Shown: positions 22,826 to 34,368, numbered from the stretch's first letter. The stretch is DNA of 64,000 bases from Hesseltinella vesiculosa (GCA_002104935.1 MCGT01000045.1:104712-168711); one strand, 5' to 3'. The notes: generated by a model from the letters alone, not told the origin. Made by a program: numbers and translations.

Positions 22826-22899
22826 GGTTCTATGGTGTAGTTGGTTATCACACCTGTCTAACACACAGGAGGGCGCCGGATCGAGCCCGGCTGGAATCA
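22826..22899 (+). tRNA. tRNA-Val (anticodon AAC)
   Basis: 74 nt fold into a cloverleaf. The acceptor stem GGTTCTA pairs with TGGAATC (two G-T pairs), with discriminator A. The anticodon stem CCTGT/ACAGG holds loop CTAACAC with anticodon AAC. The D arm contains TGGTGTAGTTGGTTATCAC, matching the A box, and the T arm contains GGATCGAGCCC, matching the B box. There is no intron. A T7 run directly after (22900s) is the expected RNA polymerase III terminator. Confidence 0.93.
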
Positions 22900-23479
22900 T
22901 TTTTTTAATTTTTTACTCTTTTTTTTTTTTTGCCCCTGACCCTTGTGCTGCAGACCTTGTTTCGCATTCTCGGCAAAGATTGTAGCGCCTTCTTTTTTTT
23001 TTTAGAGCTTAAGCTTTGGCTTTCTTTCAGTCATTGACCGATCAGTTCACCTTTGGTCATGCCCTGTTGGGTATAGATCGGCCACTCGCTCTTCAGCTTG
23101 AGCTCATTAAAAAAATGCTTGCTTTGAATTGGCTGTAGTTGATTGCATTACCTGAACCTCATAATACTTGGTTGCCAACCTTCAACGAAGAGGCAGATGC
23201 CTAACGCTCGGTAGCATTGAATTTTTTTTTTTTTTTTTTCCTGTTGGCAGACCCTGCTGCTGGAGCCTGGTGGCGGTTGATAATACCTTTTGCCCTTCGT
23301 TTGTGTCGCTGTGTCTGATATGTATCTGGATTTACCTGTGATTGTTGTCCTTTTTTGTAATTTTGAAAAAATTGGAGGAATTGGGATGATTTTAGTTATC
23401 ATTGACTCTGTGGTCCCTTTTACGGCTTCAATAAGTAAATAAATAAAAACGGTATAGAGTAACTTTGAGATCATTGAGA

Positions 23480-23640
23480 AATGTGACATTTGCATGGGAA
23501 CAAGTTAATGTGCAAAGTCATCGGTACTGAAAAAATAAAGTCAATCGAGGATGGTTGCCCAGCCAACTTGTCACCGTTTTCATTTTGGCACCCCCATGCT
23601 CCAGCTAATTTCGAGCCCAGCATATTCCAATCAAACGTAG
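23480..23640 (+). repeat. Dispersed repeat R, copy 2
   Basis: Contains ATTTGCATG, then TACTGAAAAAATAAAGTCAA, then CCCAGCCAACTTGTCACCG and CTCCAGCTAA in the family order. Confidence 0.6.
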
Positions 23641-23869
23641 CATGACAAACATATGATGTGAATGAACACTGTCTTTCCCGATTGACTTGAAACTTCGCAT
23701 AAAATTTGTGCATGATGAGATATATGGGCCGGAAAAAAATTGCTTTTTTGGATTAGACAGGTTAGATTTTTGATGAATGCACGGTTTATTTGGCCAGATC
23801 GCCTGGGGAACCCCTGACCATCCTGAAAAGAAAAGACTCGCTTTACAGCACGTTTGAACGGATGGATCA

Positions 23870-24030
23870 CGCTGGAATTTGCCTTGAGATTAGTTTCATA
23901 TGAAAGTCATTGTTGCTGAAAAAATCATGCTGGTAGGTGAAGGTCACCCAGCCAACTTGGTGTGAGGTTTGTTTTGTCATCTCCGATCCATTAGCAAAAA
24001 AAACAAAAATCCAGCCAATTTTCAAGTCAG
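23870..24030 (+). repeat. Dispersed repeat R, copy 3
   Basis: Contains TTGCTGAAAAAATCATGCTG, then GTGAAGGTCACCCAGCCAAC, then GTTTGTTTTG and CTCCGATCCATTAGC and an A tract. Confidence 0.65.
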
Positions 24031-24289
24031 CACAGAGCAAGCTAGGCGTCAAGGACCGATAGCAAGACTCTGAGCTCCCCCCCTCTCTCTCCCAATTCCT
24101 TGCCATCGTGCCCGAGAGGTCTGGCCATGAACACTAATCAACATACAGTATGAAAGTTGTACGTCAAGTTTGGGGTAAATTGATTATTGATTCTTTTAAT
24201 CTCGATCCAATCACCCGAGGGACACTTTCTTTTTTTAAAAAAAAAGAAAAGCGACACCCCACTCTTTTCATCGAATGAATCGACGTCAA

Positions 24290-24420
24290 AATTTGCATGG
24301 ATACATGCCTCCTTTTTTAAATGCTTTGTTGATGAAAAAATCAAGTTGATTAGTGATGGACATCAGCCAAGTTGAACATCACTTTCGTTTTGTGACCTCT
24401 TTTTCACAGCTAAAAAAGGA
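24290..24420 (+). repeat. Dispersed repeat R, copy 4
   Basis: Contains GATGAAAAAATCAAGTTGAT, then CAGCCAAGTTGAACATCAC, then CGTTTTGTGACCTC and CAGCTAAAAAA. Confidence 0.6.
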
Positions 24421-25088
24421 ACTTCTGAGCATTAAAGCGGAAAAATGAATTCCATTGGCTGATTCAAGCCAGTTTTTTTCTTTTTGCTGGGCTTGTTACT
24501 AACCAAAGTCGTTTTTATGTGAGGGTGACACCGGGATTGGTAACAAGTGTTCGCCCATTTTGCACGCAAAAAAAAAAATTGCCCAATGTGGAAATCCGAT
24601 TTGCCTGCAAAAAAAAGATGCTCTTAAAAAAACGTCGGGGGTCAGAGTCTTGCAGATAGGTCAGTTTCAGAAGTGCTCCAGATTCAGACCAGCACAGTTT
24701 GCCCTTCAAAATTAGGATGCGATTTATTCCTCGCCTTTGTTGCGTTTGGCTCTATTATTTCAGATGGGCGTGACGAACGCGGTTATAAGCTTGAAAAGCC
24801 TGGCTCGGCGCATGTGCGCTTTGTTTCTTATCTTTTCTGCAGCGTGAAGTGAGTGCCGTGGCGATCGTTCAATGTGCTCACCTACATACATACACATGAT
24901 TTTATTAGGGTCAGAAGGTAAGGCGATCATTCGGGATATGTTTGATTGGATTCTGAAGCCTGGGTAAACTTGGGAAAAAAGGGCGCACGCACAGGTCTCG
25001 CAAACGGAGGAAAGAAACCAAATTGAGCGCTGGGGTTGGGGCTCAGGGTTTTCTGTTTTTTTTTTTTTTTCTCAAGCTAAACAATATC

Positions 25089-26186
25089 ATGAGTTTACCC
25101 TTTACAGTTTTAGAATTCGATCCCAAATCCACCGCCAAGAAGGTGGATGGTGCTGCTATTATTGTAAGTATGAAAAAAAGGTATCGCCTCCATGGCTTGA
25201 GGTTGAAACAAACGCGCTTGTTTTTTTGCTCATTCTTTTGCACAGATGTTGCAAGAGTGGTGGGGCATCAACGACACTATCAAGTCCCATGCCCAGCATC
25301 TTTCTGACTTGACCGGTATTCACATTGCTGTCCCTGATCTCTATAAAGGCAAAGTTGGTTTGACTGCCGAGGTAATTCCTTTCTTCTGTCGAGGCGATTC
25401 CATCTAACCGTTTTTTTTTCTCTCTCTTTCGCTTACGTTCTCTTTGTTGTAGGAAGCTAGCCACTTGATGAACGGGTTGGACTGGGAACTGGCAGTCAAG
25501 GAATTAGGTCAGTTGGTTGAACACTTGCGCGGTCAAGGCTATGCGTAAGTGTATATCCAACAAAATATGACTTGCAATGGTCGGTTCTTCAGCTTTTTTT
25601 TGTCTCTGCGATTAGTAAGATCGGCGCTATTGGCTTCTGTATGGGAGGCGCCTTGTCATTGGCTCTTGCCTCTGCTGCTACTCAAGCCAAAGCTCCTATC
25701 CAAGCAGCCATTGCTTGCTATGGCACCCCTCCTGATGACTTCAAGGTGGAAAGCATCACCCCTGAAACGGCTGTCCAAGGTCATTTTGCTGGCAAGGTAA
25801 CAGTAATCGTGGAAAATGACATGAACGCTGGTGGCTCACACTTTTTGCTCCCAATAGGACAAACAGGTTGGGTTCAGTGACCCTGCGGCTGGTAAGTGAA
25901 AACGTGAGAGCAAGGATAAAGGACTGACGGTCTCGCCTTTTTTTTCTTCTTTTTTTCTTTAGCCGATGCCCTGGAAGTGAAGCTGGCGCATCTAGGAAAT
26001 AGATGCAATATCTTCCGTTATCCTGAACAAGGACATGCCTTTTTGAACGACGATGACTGGGGCATTTCGAAACGCAAGGAGTTGGGCTTTGTGAGCAAAG
26101 AAATCGATCCCAAGAAGGATGAACAAGCCGTGCGTGACCAAGCCTGGCAACGTATTACTCTCCTCTTTTTGGATACTTTGCAATAA
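25089..26186 (+). CDS. Dienelactone hydrolase family protein
   Basis: Six exons (25089-25163, 25246-25371, 25453-25544, 25616-25796, 25858-25891, 25963-26186) join to 243 aa, the normal family length. Marks of the family are VMLQEWWGIN-like sequence (the Glu that positions the nucleophile), the cysteine nucleophile in IGFCMGGALSLALA, and the catalytic His in YPEQGHAFLND. The Asp of the triad is probably in the DKQVGFSDPAA segment. Such enzymes hydrolyse lactones in aromatic breakdown or act on unknown esters. There is no signal peptide, so it is likely cytosolic. It is convergent with the eS1 gene; an AATAAATAAATAAA tract serves as the 3' signal. Confidence 0.92.
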
Positions 26187-26514
26187 TGGCCTGAGGACGA
26201 GGTTGCTCTCTAATAGCAGCTACCAGGCACAAGAATATGCTTGGCTCGGTGGATCGATTGCAATAAATAAATAAAAAAAAAAAAGAACCTTTTAAGCTGT
26301 TCAAGTCGTTGGACCAAGCAGCGTAGTGAAAGGCACCTCCGCTTGTTTGCGAGCAACAATGCTAGTGCCATGGCCTACAACTATCAGCAGGGATCGGACG
26401 GTAGAGCTTGGCAGGTTCTCTGCACAGCAGCCATCATACATGCGGCAACGAGAGTATTTTTTTTTTTTTTTTGATTTTTTTTTATTTCGCAAAAAAAGGG
26501 GAGGGAATGGGTTT
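26187..26514. other. Intergenic between convergent genes
   Basis: Holds the 3' ends of dienelactone hydrolase (plus) and eS1 (minus) and a run of about 15 T residues at 26457-26472. No gene is seen. Confidence 0.5.
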
Positions 26515-27531
26515 TTACACAGATTCCAAGATGGCAGGTTCAACAAATTCCTTGGCAACCTTGGCACCGACTTCATCGGAAGCGGCAGCACCACCGTGCA
26601 AAGCCAAAAGAGCAGAGACATCGAACTTGGGGGCCTTGAGGATCTTGACCTTGCGGATGTAGGTGTTTTGCAAGGGGTAGATGGATTGGGAGGCCTTTTC
26701 GATGCGGGCAGCAATGTTGTCTTGGGCTTGCTTGTTGGCAGAAGAGGTGACCTTCAAGACCAATTCCTTCAAGTCGCAAGAGGCGGTTTCTTCACCGAGG
26801 ATTTCGAACATCTTCTTGCGGATTTGACGGATTTGGGAAGATTGGGCGTAGGAGGTCTTCTTGACTTGGTTGCGGCGGCGGGAAGTGAAGGCGATGACGA
26901 ACAGACGCACCAAGTAGCCGTCGGTGGTCTTGACGTCCACGAAGGCTTCGATGGTGGTTTGCCACTTCTTGACCATGGAGCGGAGCTTGTCCGAGGTCAT
27001 GTCCATGCCGTAAAAGTTGGTCAACAAGTTCTTGCCTTGGACTTCATCAACCTTGAGTTGGATCTTGCGGAAGGCGCGAGATTCGTCCTTGGACAATTCA
27101 CCGAGAGACACTTCGAGGACACGGCCGTTCAAGGAGTCGTTGGCGTTGCGGAGACCTTGAGTACGGTTGACCAAGGTCTTACCAACTTGACGAACGTCAA
27201 ACATGGAAGGAGCCTTGATGTCGTACCAGTCCTTGCGGGTGAAGGGATCGACACTATGGTATCACGGCGAAAATAATAATAAAAAAAAAAGGCTGATGAG
27301 TTTATGGTTGTTTCTTTCGTGTCGTCTGAGGGGTGGCATCGTTTTGAATAAAGCAAATCGATCATCTACAATCATTTTTTGATGGCACTTACACCTTCTT
27401 CTTTAAACCTTTCTTGCCCTTGGAAAGGCGCTTGTTTTTACCGACAGCTAAAAGAGGGATAGATGGTGAGTATGATGGATGGATGGATGCAAAACGAGAG
27501 GTGATGTTGATGGATGGTTTGTTTTACCCAT
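26515..27531 (-). CDS. RPS1: 40S ribosomal protein eS1 (RPS3A/RPS1)
   Basis: Three exons (27528-27531, 27393-27447, 26515-27253) join in phase to 265 aa; human RPS3A has 264. The first exon is only ATGG. Exon 2 gives [18 protein letters not shown] and exon 3 continues [16 protein letters not shown], then [17 protein letters not shown]. All are classic for eS1, a component of the small-subunit platform near the mRNA exit. An intron directly after the start codon is common in fungal ribosomal protein genes. The first intron carries a GATG/GGAT microsatellite. It shares a ~200-bp divergent promoter with the p23 gene. Confidence 0.97.
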
Positions 27532-27730
27532 GATGAACAGTAAATGAGAGAGGAGGAAAAAGAAAAGAAAGAAAAAAATTCAAACGGCAAAGCCTGTCTT
27601 TTGCCCGGATCCGGCATGGCTTTTTTTTTTTTTCATTGACCGGTCTTCAAGGGTGAGATTCCAAAAACGCGCGGTTTCTTTCTTTCTTGTTCTTTCGCAT
27701 TCTTTTTTTTTTTTATCATCTTATTTCATC
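27532..27730. promoter_or_regulatory. Shared divergent promoter, eS1 / p23
   Basis: 199 bp separate the two ATGs. The region has T-rich tracts on the p23 side and A/G-rich tracts on the eS1 side, with no clear TATA box. Co-regulation of a ribosomal protein and an Hsp90 co-chaperone is plausible but not shown. Confidence 0.45.
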
Positions 27731-28536
27731 ATGCCTCTCCATCCTAATGTTACTTGGGCTCAACGTGCCGATTTCGTCTATTTGACTGTTAACCTCTCAG
27801 ACATCATTGTAAGCTAGTTTGATTTATTCTAAAAACTCCAAAAAAACAAGACTCATCTGTGTCTATTTTATTATTATTGTTTTTCTTTTTCACAAGGATC
27901 CTCAAATCGATTTGACATCTGAAAAGTTCTACTTCAAGGCCAAGGCTGAAAAGGAACAAAAAGAATATGAATGTGAAATTGAATTCTTCCAACCCATCAA
28001 TGTTGAAGTATGACTTTGAAAAAAAATGATGATGGATGCTTACAAGTTTTTCTTGCTCTCTCCCTTTTTCTTTGAATAGAAATCCAGGCAAGTGTTGACT
28101 GCTCGTAACTTGTCAATGGTGATCTACAAGGAAACCGATGGCTGGTGGGATAAGTTGCAAAAGGGTGCCAAGCTAAACTTCCTCAAGACCGACTTTAGCA
28201 AGTGGCGTGACGAAGATGACGAAGAAGACGAAGTGCCCGCTGCTGGCGGTCCTGGCGACGGTGGTATGGCTGATATGTTGGGTGGCGGCGGTATGGACTT
28301 TTCTCAATTCTTGAACGCTCCTGGCATGGGCAACTTTGTAAGTTTAAGAAAGGGAGGAGTTGCAAAAGAGAATTCACGTGAACTGACTGCTTGACCCATT
28401 TTTTTTTCATTGACAGGATGCCAATGAAGAAGAAAACTCCTCTGACGAAGAAGAACAAGACAAGCCTGAAGGTAAAGGAAAATAAAAAGTGACAGAGCCA
28501 TCTAACCTTTTTTTTTTTTCCTTAGAAACTTCCTAG
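27731..28536 (+). CDS. SBA1: Hsp90 co-chaperone p23 / Sba1 (Wos2)
   Basis: Five exons (27731-27808, 27897-28007, 28080-28337, 28417-28471, 28526-28536) join to 170 aa. The CS-domain starts MPLHPNVTWAQRADFVYLTV and includes SEKFYFKAKA and the p23 hallmark WWDKLQKGAKLNFLKTDFSK followed by W. The C-terminus is acidic and Gly/Met-rich (GGMADMLGGGGMDFSQF; EEENSSDEEEQDKPEE), as usual. It stabilises the ATP-bound closed Hsp90 dimer in cytosol and nucleus. The last exon has 11 nt including the stop. Confidence 0.95.
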
Positions 28537-28680
28537 ACATTGTGAATGCCTAAATAATTTAAATACATTTGGGTTTTTGGACCAATTTGTTTTTATTCTT
28601 AAAAGCATGATGAGGCAATATTGTTACAAGTGGGTGGGCATGGTGACAGAGGCATAAGTACGGGAAAAAAAAAAGCGAGA

Positions 28681-31092
28681 CTAAGTGACAGATGGATTGT
28701 CGAGGGAGGACGACTTTTGATGATGGACTCGATGGGTGGGCAAGTCATTGGAAAAAGACAGTCGCAAGGATGGGGAGAGGTCATCTCGCGACAGCTCGGC
28801 GCTCTTTCTAAATGGCCAGAACGAGCCGATGGAGCGTCGGGGGGAGGCAGGCGGGTCGGAGGGATCATCTAAAAACGACCGTGGACTAGCTGGGATGTCT
28901 TCATTGTTGGTGGAGGTGGAGGTGGACAAGCTGAGCCAGCTGTGGGTGCTGAAATTCAGGCTGTGGGTACGACTTTGACCGCTGCTTCGCCAGCTGGCAC
29001 TGCGAGAGAGGGGATTGGCGGAGATGGAGGACGAGGTGGTGGAGGAGGCCGAGGTTGCCAGGGAATGTTGGTAGCTGTTGGCCCGCGAGCGAGAATGATA
29101 GTAGCGATGATTAGGGATGGAAGAGCAGTGATGGAGGGCAGCTGAGGAAGATTCACGGAGGGAGGACAGCTCATCGATGACTTTTTCAGAAACCCATGGA
29201 CGAGTCAAGAGATAGTGCATGATGCGTTGCTGTTCGATGGTGATCGCATAGGCCATGTCTTGCTGTGAAAGACTATCGTCGCCAACGGAGGCCGGAGGGT
29301 TGGAGGAAAACGACAAGGTGGCGGCGCCACGCAGTTGCCCGAGCATGCCCTTTTTCTTCAGGCAGAATTTGCTGGAAGGTCGAGAAGGGTACCGGGGGCA
29401 GGCCAGGAAGCGCGTCATGGTGTCCAGCACTTGCTGGATGTGGTCAGGCTGATCCGAGGTGAGCGCATAGGTCATGTCATACAGGATAACACCAAGAAAA
29501 GGGCAGATCGGTCTCGCGAGCGAGAAGAGGCGGAGGTGTTCGCGGTAGCGATGGTAGTTTTCGGCCTCAGACATCAGGGCCGTCATGGCATCGAGGCGGG
29601 ACATGCGTTTCTTGGGGATGTATTCCCAGGTGCGTTTGAGGCGCTGGATGGGAGGAGTGCCAAGGGCAGAGATGATGGCCTTGAGTGTCTGGTAATTGTG
29701 CAGGGACAAGCAGTGGGTGGCGACAGAGATCCAGTGGACGATGACCTGGGCTCGATGCGAGGCTTCTTGGGGCAGAAGAATGGAATGTTCAATAGATCGG
29801 GTCAGGTAATTGAAGAAATCCGTCGAGGCGGCGATGTGGGGGTCAGGCGATTTTTTGGCATTGGCACGGTGGAGGCGCAAAGCTTCAGGAGGGATGGCAT
29901 AAAAGATGGCAGATTCGATCCAAGTCAGTTGATAGGCGATCAACTGAGGTGAGAGGTCTAGAATGGTATTGACAGTCATGGCCGACATGTAAATGGCGCG
30001 CACCTCGGTCAGCTGCATTTGAACAAGAGCGGTGTTGTTTGGCGGATCCAGGGGGGACATCGTGGCAAGCAGACCAGAGCGTGAAGGACCAGGCTTGCTG
30101 TTGGTGGTGCACATGGGCGGGGTCGAGGAGGGTCGAGGGACAGGAGGGGTCTTGTCAAGTTCTTGTTGCAGTTGGCGATGGCATTCTAACAAGGGAGGAG
30201 CAGGGATTTTCGGCACATGTATTTCTGATGTGGAGGACATGGCCAACGTTTCAGAGGGATCCATTTGGGCAGGGACAAGGGAGTCGCTTTCAATACAAAG
30301 TCGGCCATAGTTCTCGTGATCATGGATGCCATGTGGCATGGATTCCTGGGTGGACGGTTCATCTGTTTTACCATGTGCAGGGTCTAAATTAAAAAAAAAA
30401 AAGGAAATTGAGGGTCAGAATAACCCCATCTGGCAGGTTTCTTTTTCAGGTAACCATACATTCCGTGGTGGGGGTTGCTGAGGGTAAAAGGTCAAGGTCT
30501 TCGTCTTCATCATCTTCATCGTCAAGAACGGGTGGTGAGGGGATGGGTTGACGTCGAGGCAAAGGTGGGGGAAGGTGGGTATCTTCAGGTTTTGCTGGCG
30601 GTGGGCTGGTTTGGGTCACGATGGGGAGCGGCACAGGTCGCTTGACGGACAGGTTGGAACGGCGAGGTGGTAATGGTGGACGTGTATTGGAAGGTTTAGG
30701 TTGTAAGATATATTGTAACTTGTCAAGGCTAGATTGCATCCGTGATAGTAATTGCTCACTGCTCTTGGGTGCATTCACCATGGCTGGACGGCGAAAAAAA
30801 AAGGGAAGGTTGGGTGCTCCATTACGCATTGTCATCCACTCATTCCGGCTTACTCTGATGGACAAATTTTGCGTCTTGTAACTGTTGACATGATGTGTTG
30901 ATGATGTCAAGTAACTTCAAATAGGCATCCTGCAGATAAAAGGAGTGGGCGTTAGCAAGTAGAGAGTGAGGTTGCCTGGGTTTGCCTTTGTCCGTCCATC
31001 TTCTTGTAGCTGGTCAACATGGGTTAGTGGCTCTTGAGGGGGTTCCATTGTATAGTCACTCTCTTCATAGAGCTCTTGAGCATGAACATCGA
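28681..31092 (-). CDS. RasGEF (CDC25-domain) protein
   Basis: Exons 30986-31092, 30854-30929, 30460-30783 and 28681-30383 join in phase to about 740 aa. The true first exon is uncertain; an in-frame ATG lies at 31046-31048. The N-terminal part is helical (DAYLKLLDIINTSCQQLQD), then Pro-rich (PPLPPRRSNLS; PPPLPRRQ) with possible SH3 ligands, then acidic. The catalytic domain includes PQLIAYQLTWIESAIFYAI, the FFNYLTRSIEHSILLP segment and HWISVATHCLSLHNYQTLKA, LGTPPIQRLKRTWE and CPFLGVILYDMTYAL, all typical of CDC25 domains that swap GDP for GTP on Ras-like GTPases. The C-terminal 200 residues are Ser-rich. The intron after 30986 needs a GC donor. Confidence 0.88.
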
Positions 31093-31262
31093 CTATAGGG
31101 GAGAGCAATGAAAAAGGTGAAGAAAGGTTTTTTTTTTTTTTTTTTTTTTTTCCCAATTAAAGCAGATGGCTGGCTTCCAAAAACGGTCATCACCTAACTT
31201 TTTTTTGCTTTTCCCTTGTTTATTTGCTTGCCTCTTTTTTTTCTGTTTTGCCGTTTTGTGTT
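31093..31262. promoter_or_regulatory. Divergent promoter, RasGEF / 2H phosphodiesterase
   Basis: 170 bp between minus- and plus-strand genes, with a 23-nt T run at 31129-31151 and further T tracts before the plus-strand ATG. It may also hold the first exon of the RasGEF gene. Confidence 0.35.
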
Positions 31263-32206
31263 ATGGATCCTTTATTGATTCATAAAGTGGATCGCTATGT
31301 TTCTATTGGTGGAAGTGTGATTGAAGATATTGGTCGCCATGGGACACCAGCTGATCTTGATCCATTGTACCTTAACAATCGCATCGTCCGCGATGAAAGT
31401 GATCAATTTCACATCACCCTGGTCAACCCCATCGAGCTTAGTAAGAAGTGTTTACAGCATAATATTGCCCCGGGAAAAACGGAGAGTTTTATACAGACCC
31501 TGATTCAACAATGGACAACTGCGTTTGGGCCACCAAGCACTTGGGAGCATCCTGTCGATCTTGGGCTTGGAGTGCTGCGCAAGTGCCCTGTGTATGACGC
31601 TCCAAAGCGCCCCAAACTTACCAAGCGACAAAAGAGAGCTATCAAGGCCAAACGAGAAGAGCTAGAAAGCAGCACGGATCATGCCTTGGACGAGCAGCAG
31701 ATCGAGCAGGCCCTCCAGCAATACGAGGACCAGCTCCGGCGAGCTGGGGGTATGGAAACGGCGGCCGAGCCTGTCCTGCGGACCCCTGGCTGCACAACGT
31801 ATTATCGTGTGATTTCCTGGCCCTTTGGGCAGCGCTTGCGTGCTTCGATGGACCTACCGCCTGTCAGCTTCCATATCACCATTGGGTTCGACCCCAAAGA
31901 CATCCATTTGGACAAGGGCCCAGCCACGCTCGCTTTGCTTCAACAAACCGAGCCCCTGGACGATCCCGTGCCTCTTTACAGATTGGCGACCCATGCCACG
32001 GCCTATACCAGCGATATCCTATTTTTGACTCGATATTTCAATGCCTGCAGCATCAATGACGTCGAGCATTTAACAGGTAAAAAACGAGAGAGAAAGGTGA
32101 AAAGCAAGGTAGGAGACGACTGTGTGATCTCTTTTTTTCTGTAGTGCCATTAAAAAAATACATCAGCAGCCAAACCGATGATCCATGCACCAAAATCTCA
32201 CACTGA
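31263..32206 (+). CDS. 2H phosphoesterase-like protein (RNA repair type)
   Basis: Two exons (31263-32076 and 32145-32206) join to 291 aa. Two HxTx motifs, the mark of the 2H phosphoesterase superfamily (RNA ligase/cyclic phosphodiesterase fold), are present: DQFHITLVNP near residue 58 and VSFHITIGFDP near residue 205. Between them lies a basic, helical insert (RPKLTKRQKRAIKAKREELE). The surrounding DLDPLYLNNRIVRD and LTRYFNACSINDVEHL fit the eukaryotic branch with an extended N-terminus. It likely acts on 2',3'-cyclic or ADP-ribose phosphates of RNA, but the substrate is unknown. Confidence 0.8.
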
Positions 32207-32491
32207 CAATAAAAAAGGGGATGTGGGACAAAGATAACCGAGGGAAATGAGATAAGGGCGGGATGAAACATGTCACAAAAAAAAAAAGTTACTGCGAGCC
32301 ATTGTTTGATTCGTCCCCAACAAGTCAGAAAGTGGAAAAGTCTTAAAATTTATTATTTTGGTCAAGGTGAGTGAAGAAAGTAAAAAAAAAAAAAAAGAAA
32401 GAAAAAAAAAAAAAGAGTATGTACAGAAAAGTGAGGCAATTTCATCAAGAGACGAGGTGGTATACGATTGGTGAGTAGAAAGCAGGAAAAA

Positions 32492-33629
32492 CTAAGCCAT
32501 AGAGGGGTTGGGTTTCTTGAAAAAGTCACGGATTTGGTCGTCGTCAAAATATTCATTCAGCAATTTCCCGCTTTCTCCAGTCAAGGCTTCAAGGTCGCGG
32601 GTGATTTCAAACCGTCGTCTGCGTTGTTGCAAACCCCACATTTCGAGCAAGAAGCCCACATGGTCATCGTTGCCAAGGTTGTCGTAGAGAATTTGGCGCA
32701 GATCAGAGAGATCCATGCGGTTGACGGCATGATCTCGTTGGAGGCCAGAAAACATTCGTTCGCTGACTTCGTGCAAGGTCAAGAGCTGAGGGCCAGTGAT
32801 TTTGTAGACGTTGCCGGCGTGTCGTCGTCGAGGCGCATGAGCAATGTAGGCAGTGGCGCGGGCAATGTCAGCGATGTTGCAGGATTCCACCGTGTAGTCG
32901 AGGTCCAGCAAGGGAAAGGCGTTGTGCTCGGCCACGTAGTCACGGAACACCATCAAGTGCTGGTGAAGGATGCCCGGGTAGCGTAGGATGGTGACCTGGG
33001 TCTTGCTGTCGAGTTCTTGCAGCAGGTACTGCTCAGTGCATTTGAATTGATAATGGAAAGAAGGCCGGTACAGACATTGCTTGTTGTTTTCATCTAGGCT
33101 GTTGGTTTTCTTGGCCATCCAGGGCAACGGTTCCTCAGCAGGTGAAAAAGGGGATAGGAAGATAATGTGGTCGACATGTGCTTTCTTGGCTGCGTCCACA
33201 AACCTAAGAAAGAAAAAAATAAATAAGAAATTCCATGCATGGAATATGGGGGATCAAAACAAAACAGGGACTGGGACCCCACCCCTATTTGTTGATGTGT
33301 CGCACTTACAGTTTCGCAAATTGTAGAACATTGTTTCGAGTCATACGATCATTCAAAGGATCAATCAGCAGCAACAACTTGGTGACGCCTTGCAACGCCT
33401 CAACAGCCCTTTCAGGTTCGTTGAAGATATCAAAGGCCCAGACTGAAGCACCTGCTTGTTGGAGGGTTTTTGCTCTCTCGGTGGAAGCGTCGGCAAGGCC
33501 AGCCAAGACAGGTCGACGAGGCAAGTGTTTATGCTGAAGAGGCAAGTCCAAGAGCCGTTGCACAATGGCCATGCCTTTTTCACCATCGGCGCCAGTCACA
33601 AAGATAGGTCCTTGTTCCATGGATGTCAT
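32492..33629 (-). CDS. NmrA-like NAD(P)-binding protein
   Basis: Two exons (33310-33629 and 32492-33203) join to 343 aa. The Rossmann start IFVTGADGEKGMAIVQRLLD fits the atypical short-chain dehydrogenase (NmrA/HSCARG) pattern. Next come GASVWAFDIFNEPERAVEAL, KLLLLIDPL, HVDHIIFLSPFS and QVTILRYPGI, in family order. NmrA-like proteins sense the NAD(P) redox state and may lack enzyme activity; no Tyr-x3-Lys motif is seen. It is convergent with the 2H gene. Confidence 0.88.
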
Positions 33630-34001
33630 AATCGTTTCAAAGAAAGTAAAAAAACGCAGCAAGAGAAAGAGGAAGAAAAAAAAAAATTGGGGCGGAAAAA
33701 GAAAGAAAAAAAACTGGAAAAAAGGGTGCCGCATGAAAATTCAAGCGCCTGATGATAACAGATTCATCACTGATTGGTCAAGAGGCAAAATGACTTGCAA
33801 TGAGTGGTCTTCAAATCACTGGGCCTGATCCTTTTTTTTTTTTTTTTTTTTTTTTGGTATCTTCGTCAAATCAGATTGAAGTATGTGCTCGCATGATTGG
33901 TGCTCGTTCGTTTTTAATAATTAGTGCCTGCTTGAGTAGAAAAGAAGCTAACAAGAAAAAAAACACAGTGCATATTAGCTCAACGTTGCTTTTCCAATGC
34001 C
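33630..34001. other. Divergent intergenic region
   Basis: A-rich on the NmrA side, then a 25-nt T run at 33831-33855. No gene is seen. Confidence 0.45.
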
Positions 34002-34259
34002 ATGACCGACTACATACAGCCACTGGAAAGTGACATCATCTTTGGGCCTGCAGGACGTCCGGAGATTAAAATCACAGACGATGGTAGGGAGCGTTTGCGG
34101 GCACTGGTTGGTCAACGGCGAGAACGTTGAAGCAACAACTTCTGCGCAGTGGGAGTTCTCCTTTTTTCAGTTGAATGGGTTCTTGCGGCCATACTCAGAC
34201 CGTCATTTTGGCCCAATCCTGCATTTGATCGTCGGCGGCAACAAGCGTACGATGCATGA
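34002..34259 (+). CDS. Possible small protein, 56 aa
   Basis: Two exons (34002-34083 and 34171-34259) join in phase through a well-formed 87-nt intron (GTAGGG...TTTTTTCAG). The product starts MTDYIQPLESDIIFGPAGRP and ends RRRQQAYDA. It has no signal peptide, membrane helix or family I know. The intron structure and the balanced composition argue that it is real, but it could also be the remnant of a longer gene. It ends only ~110 bp before the SGT2 start. Confidence 0.45.
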
Positions 34260-34368
34260 ACTCAAATCTTCTCGAACCCTCCAAGCGGGTCGGAAGACGA
34301 AAGATGATTTTTTTTGCTGGGCTTTGGGCCCCCCCTTTTTTTTTTGCTCTTCTTTCATCTTCATTGCC

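Larger units (their letters stand above)
22900..25088. other. Gene-poor region with repeat copies
   Basis: About 2.2 kb with no convincing coding region. It contains three clear copies of dispersed repeat R (near 23480, 23870 and 24290) and many homopolymer tracts. The promoter of the dienelactone hydrolase gene should lie in the last few hundred bases. Confidence 0.5.

Noticed and set aside
21300..24420. Repeat R as a tRNA-derived SINE
   Set aside because: I could not find convincing A and B boxes in the copies, so that specific label is not supported.
26326..27276. 316-codon plus-strand frame
   Set aside because: It is antisense to the unmistakable eS1 exon. Codon bias of the real gene keeps the opposite frame open.
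29335..29952. 205-codon plus-strand frame
   Set aside because: Antisense to the RasGEF catalytic domain.
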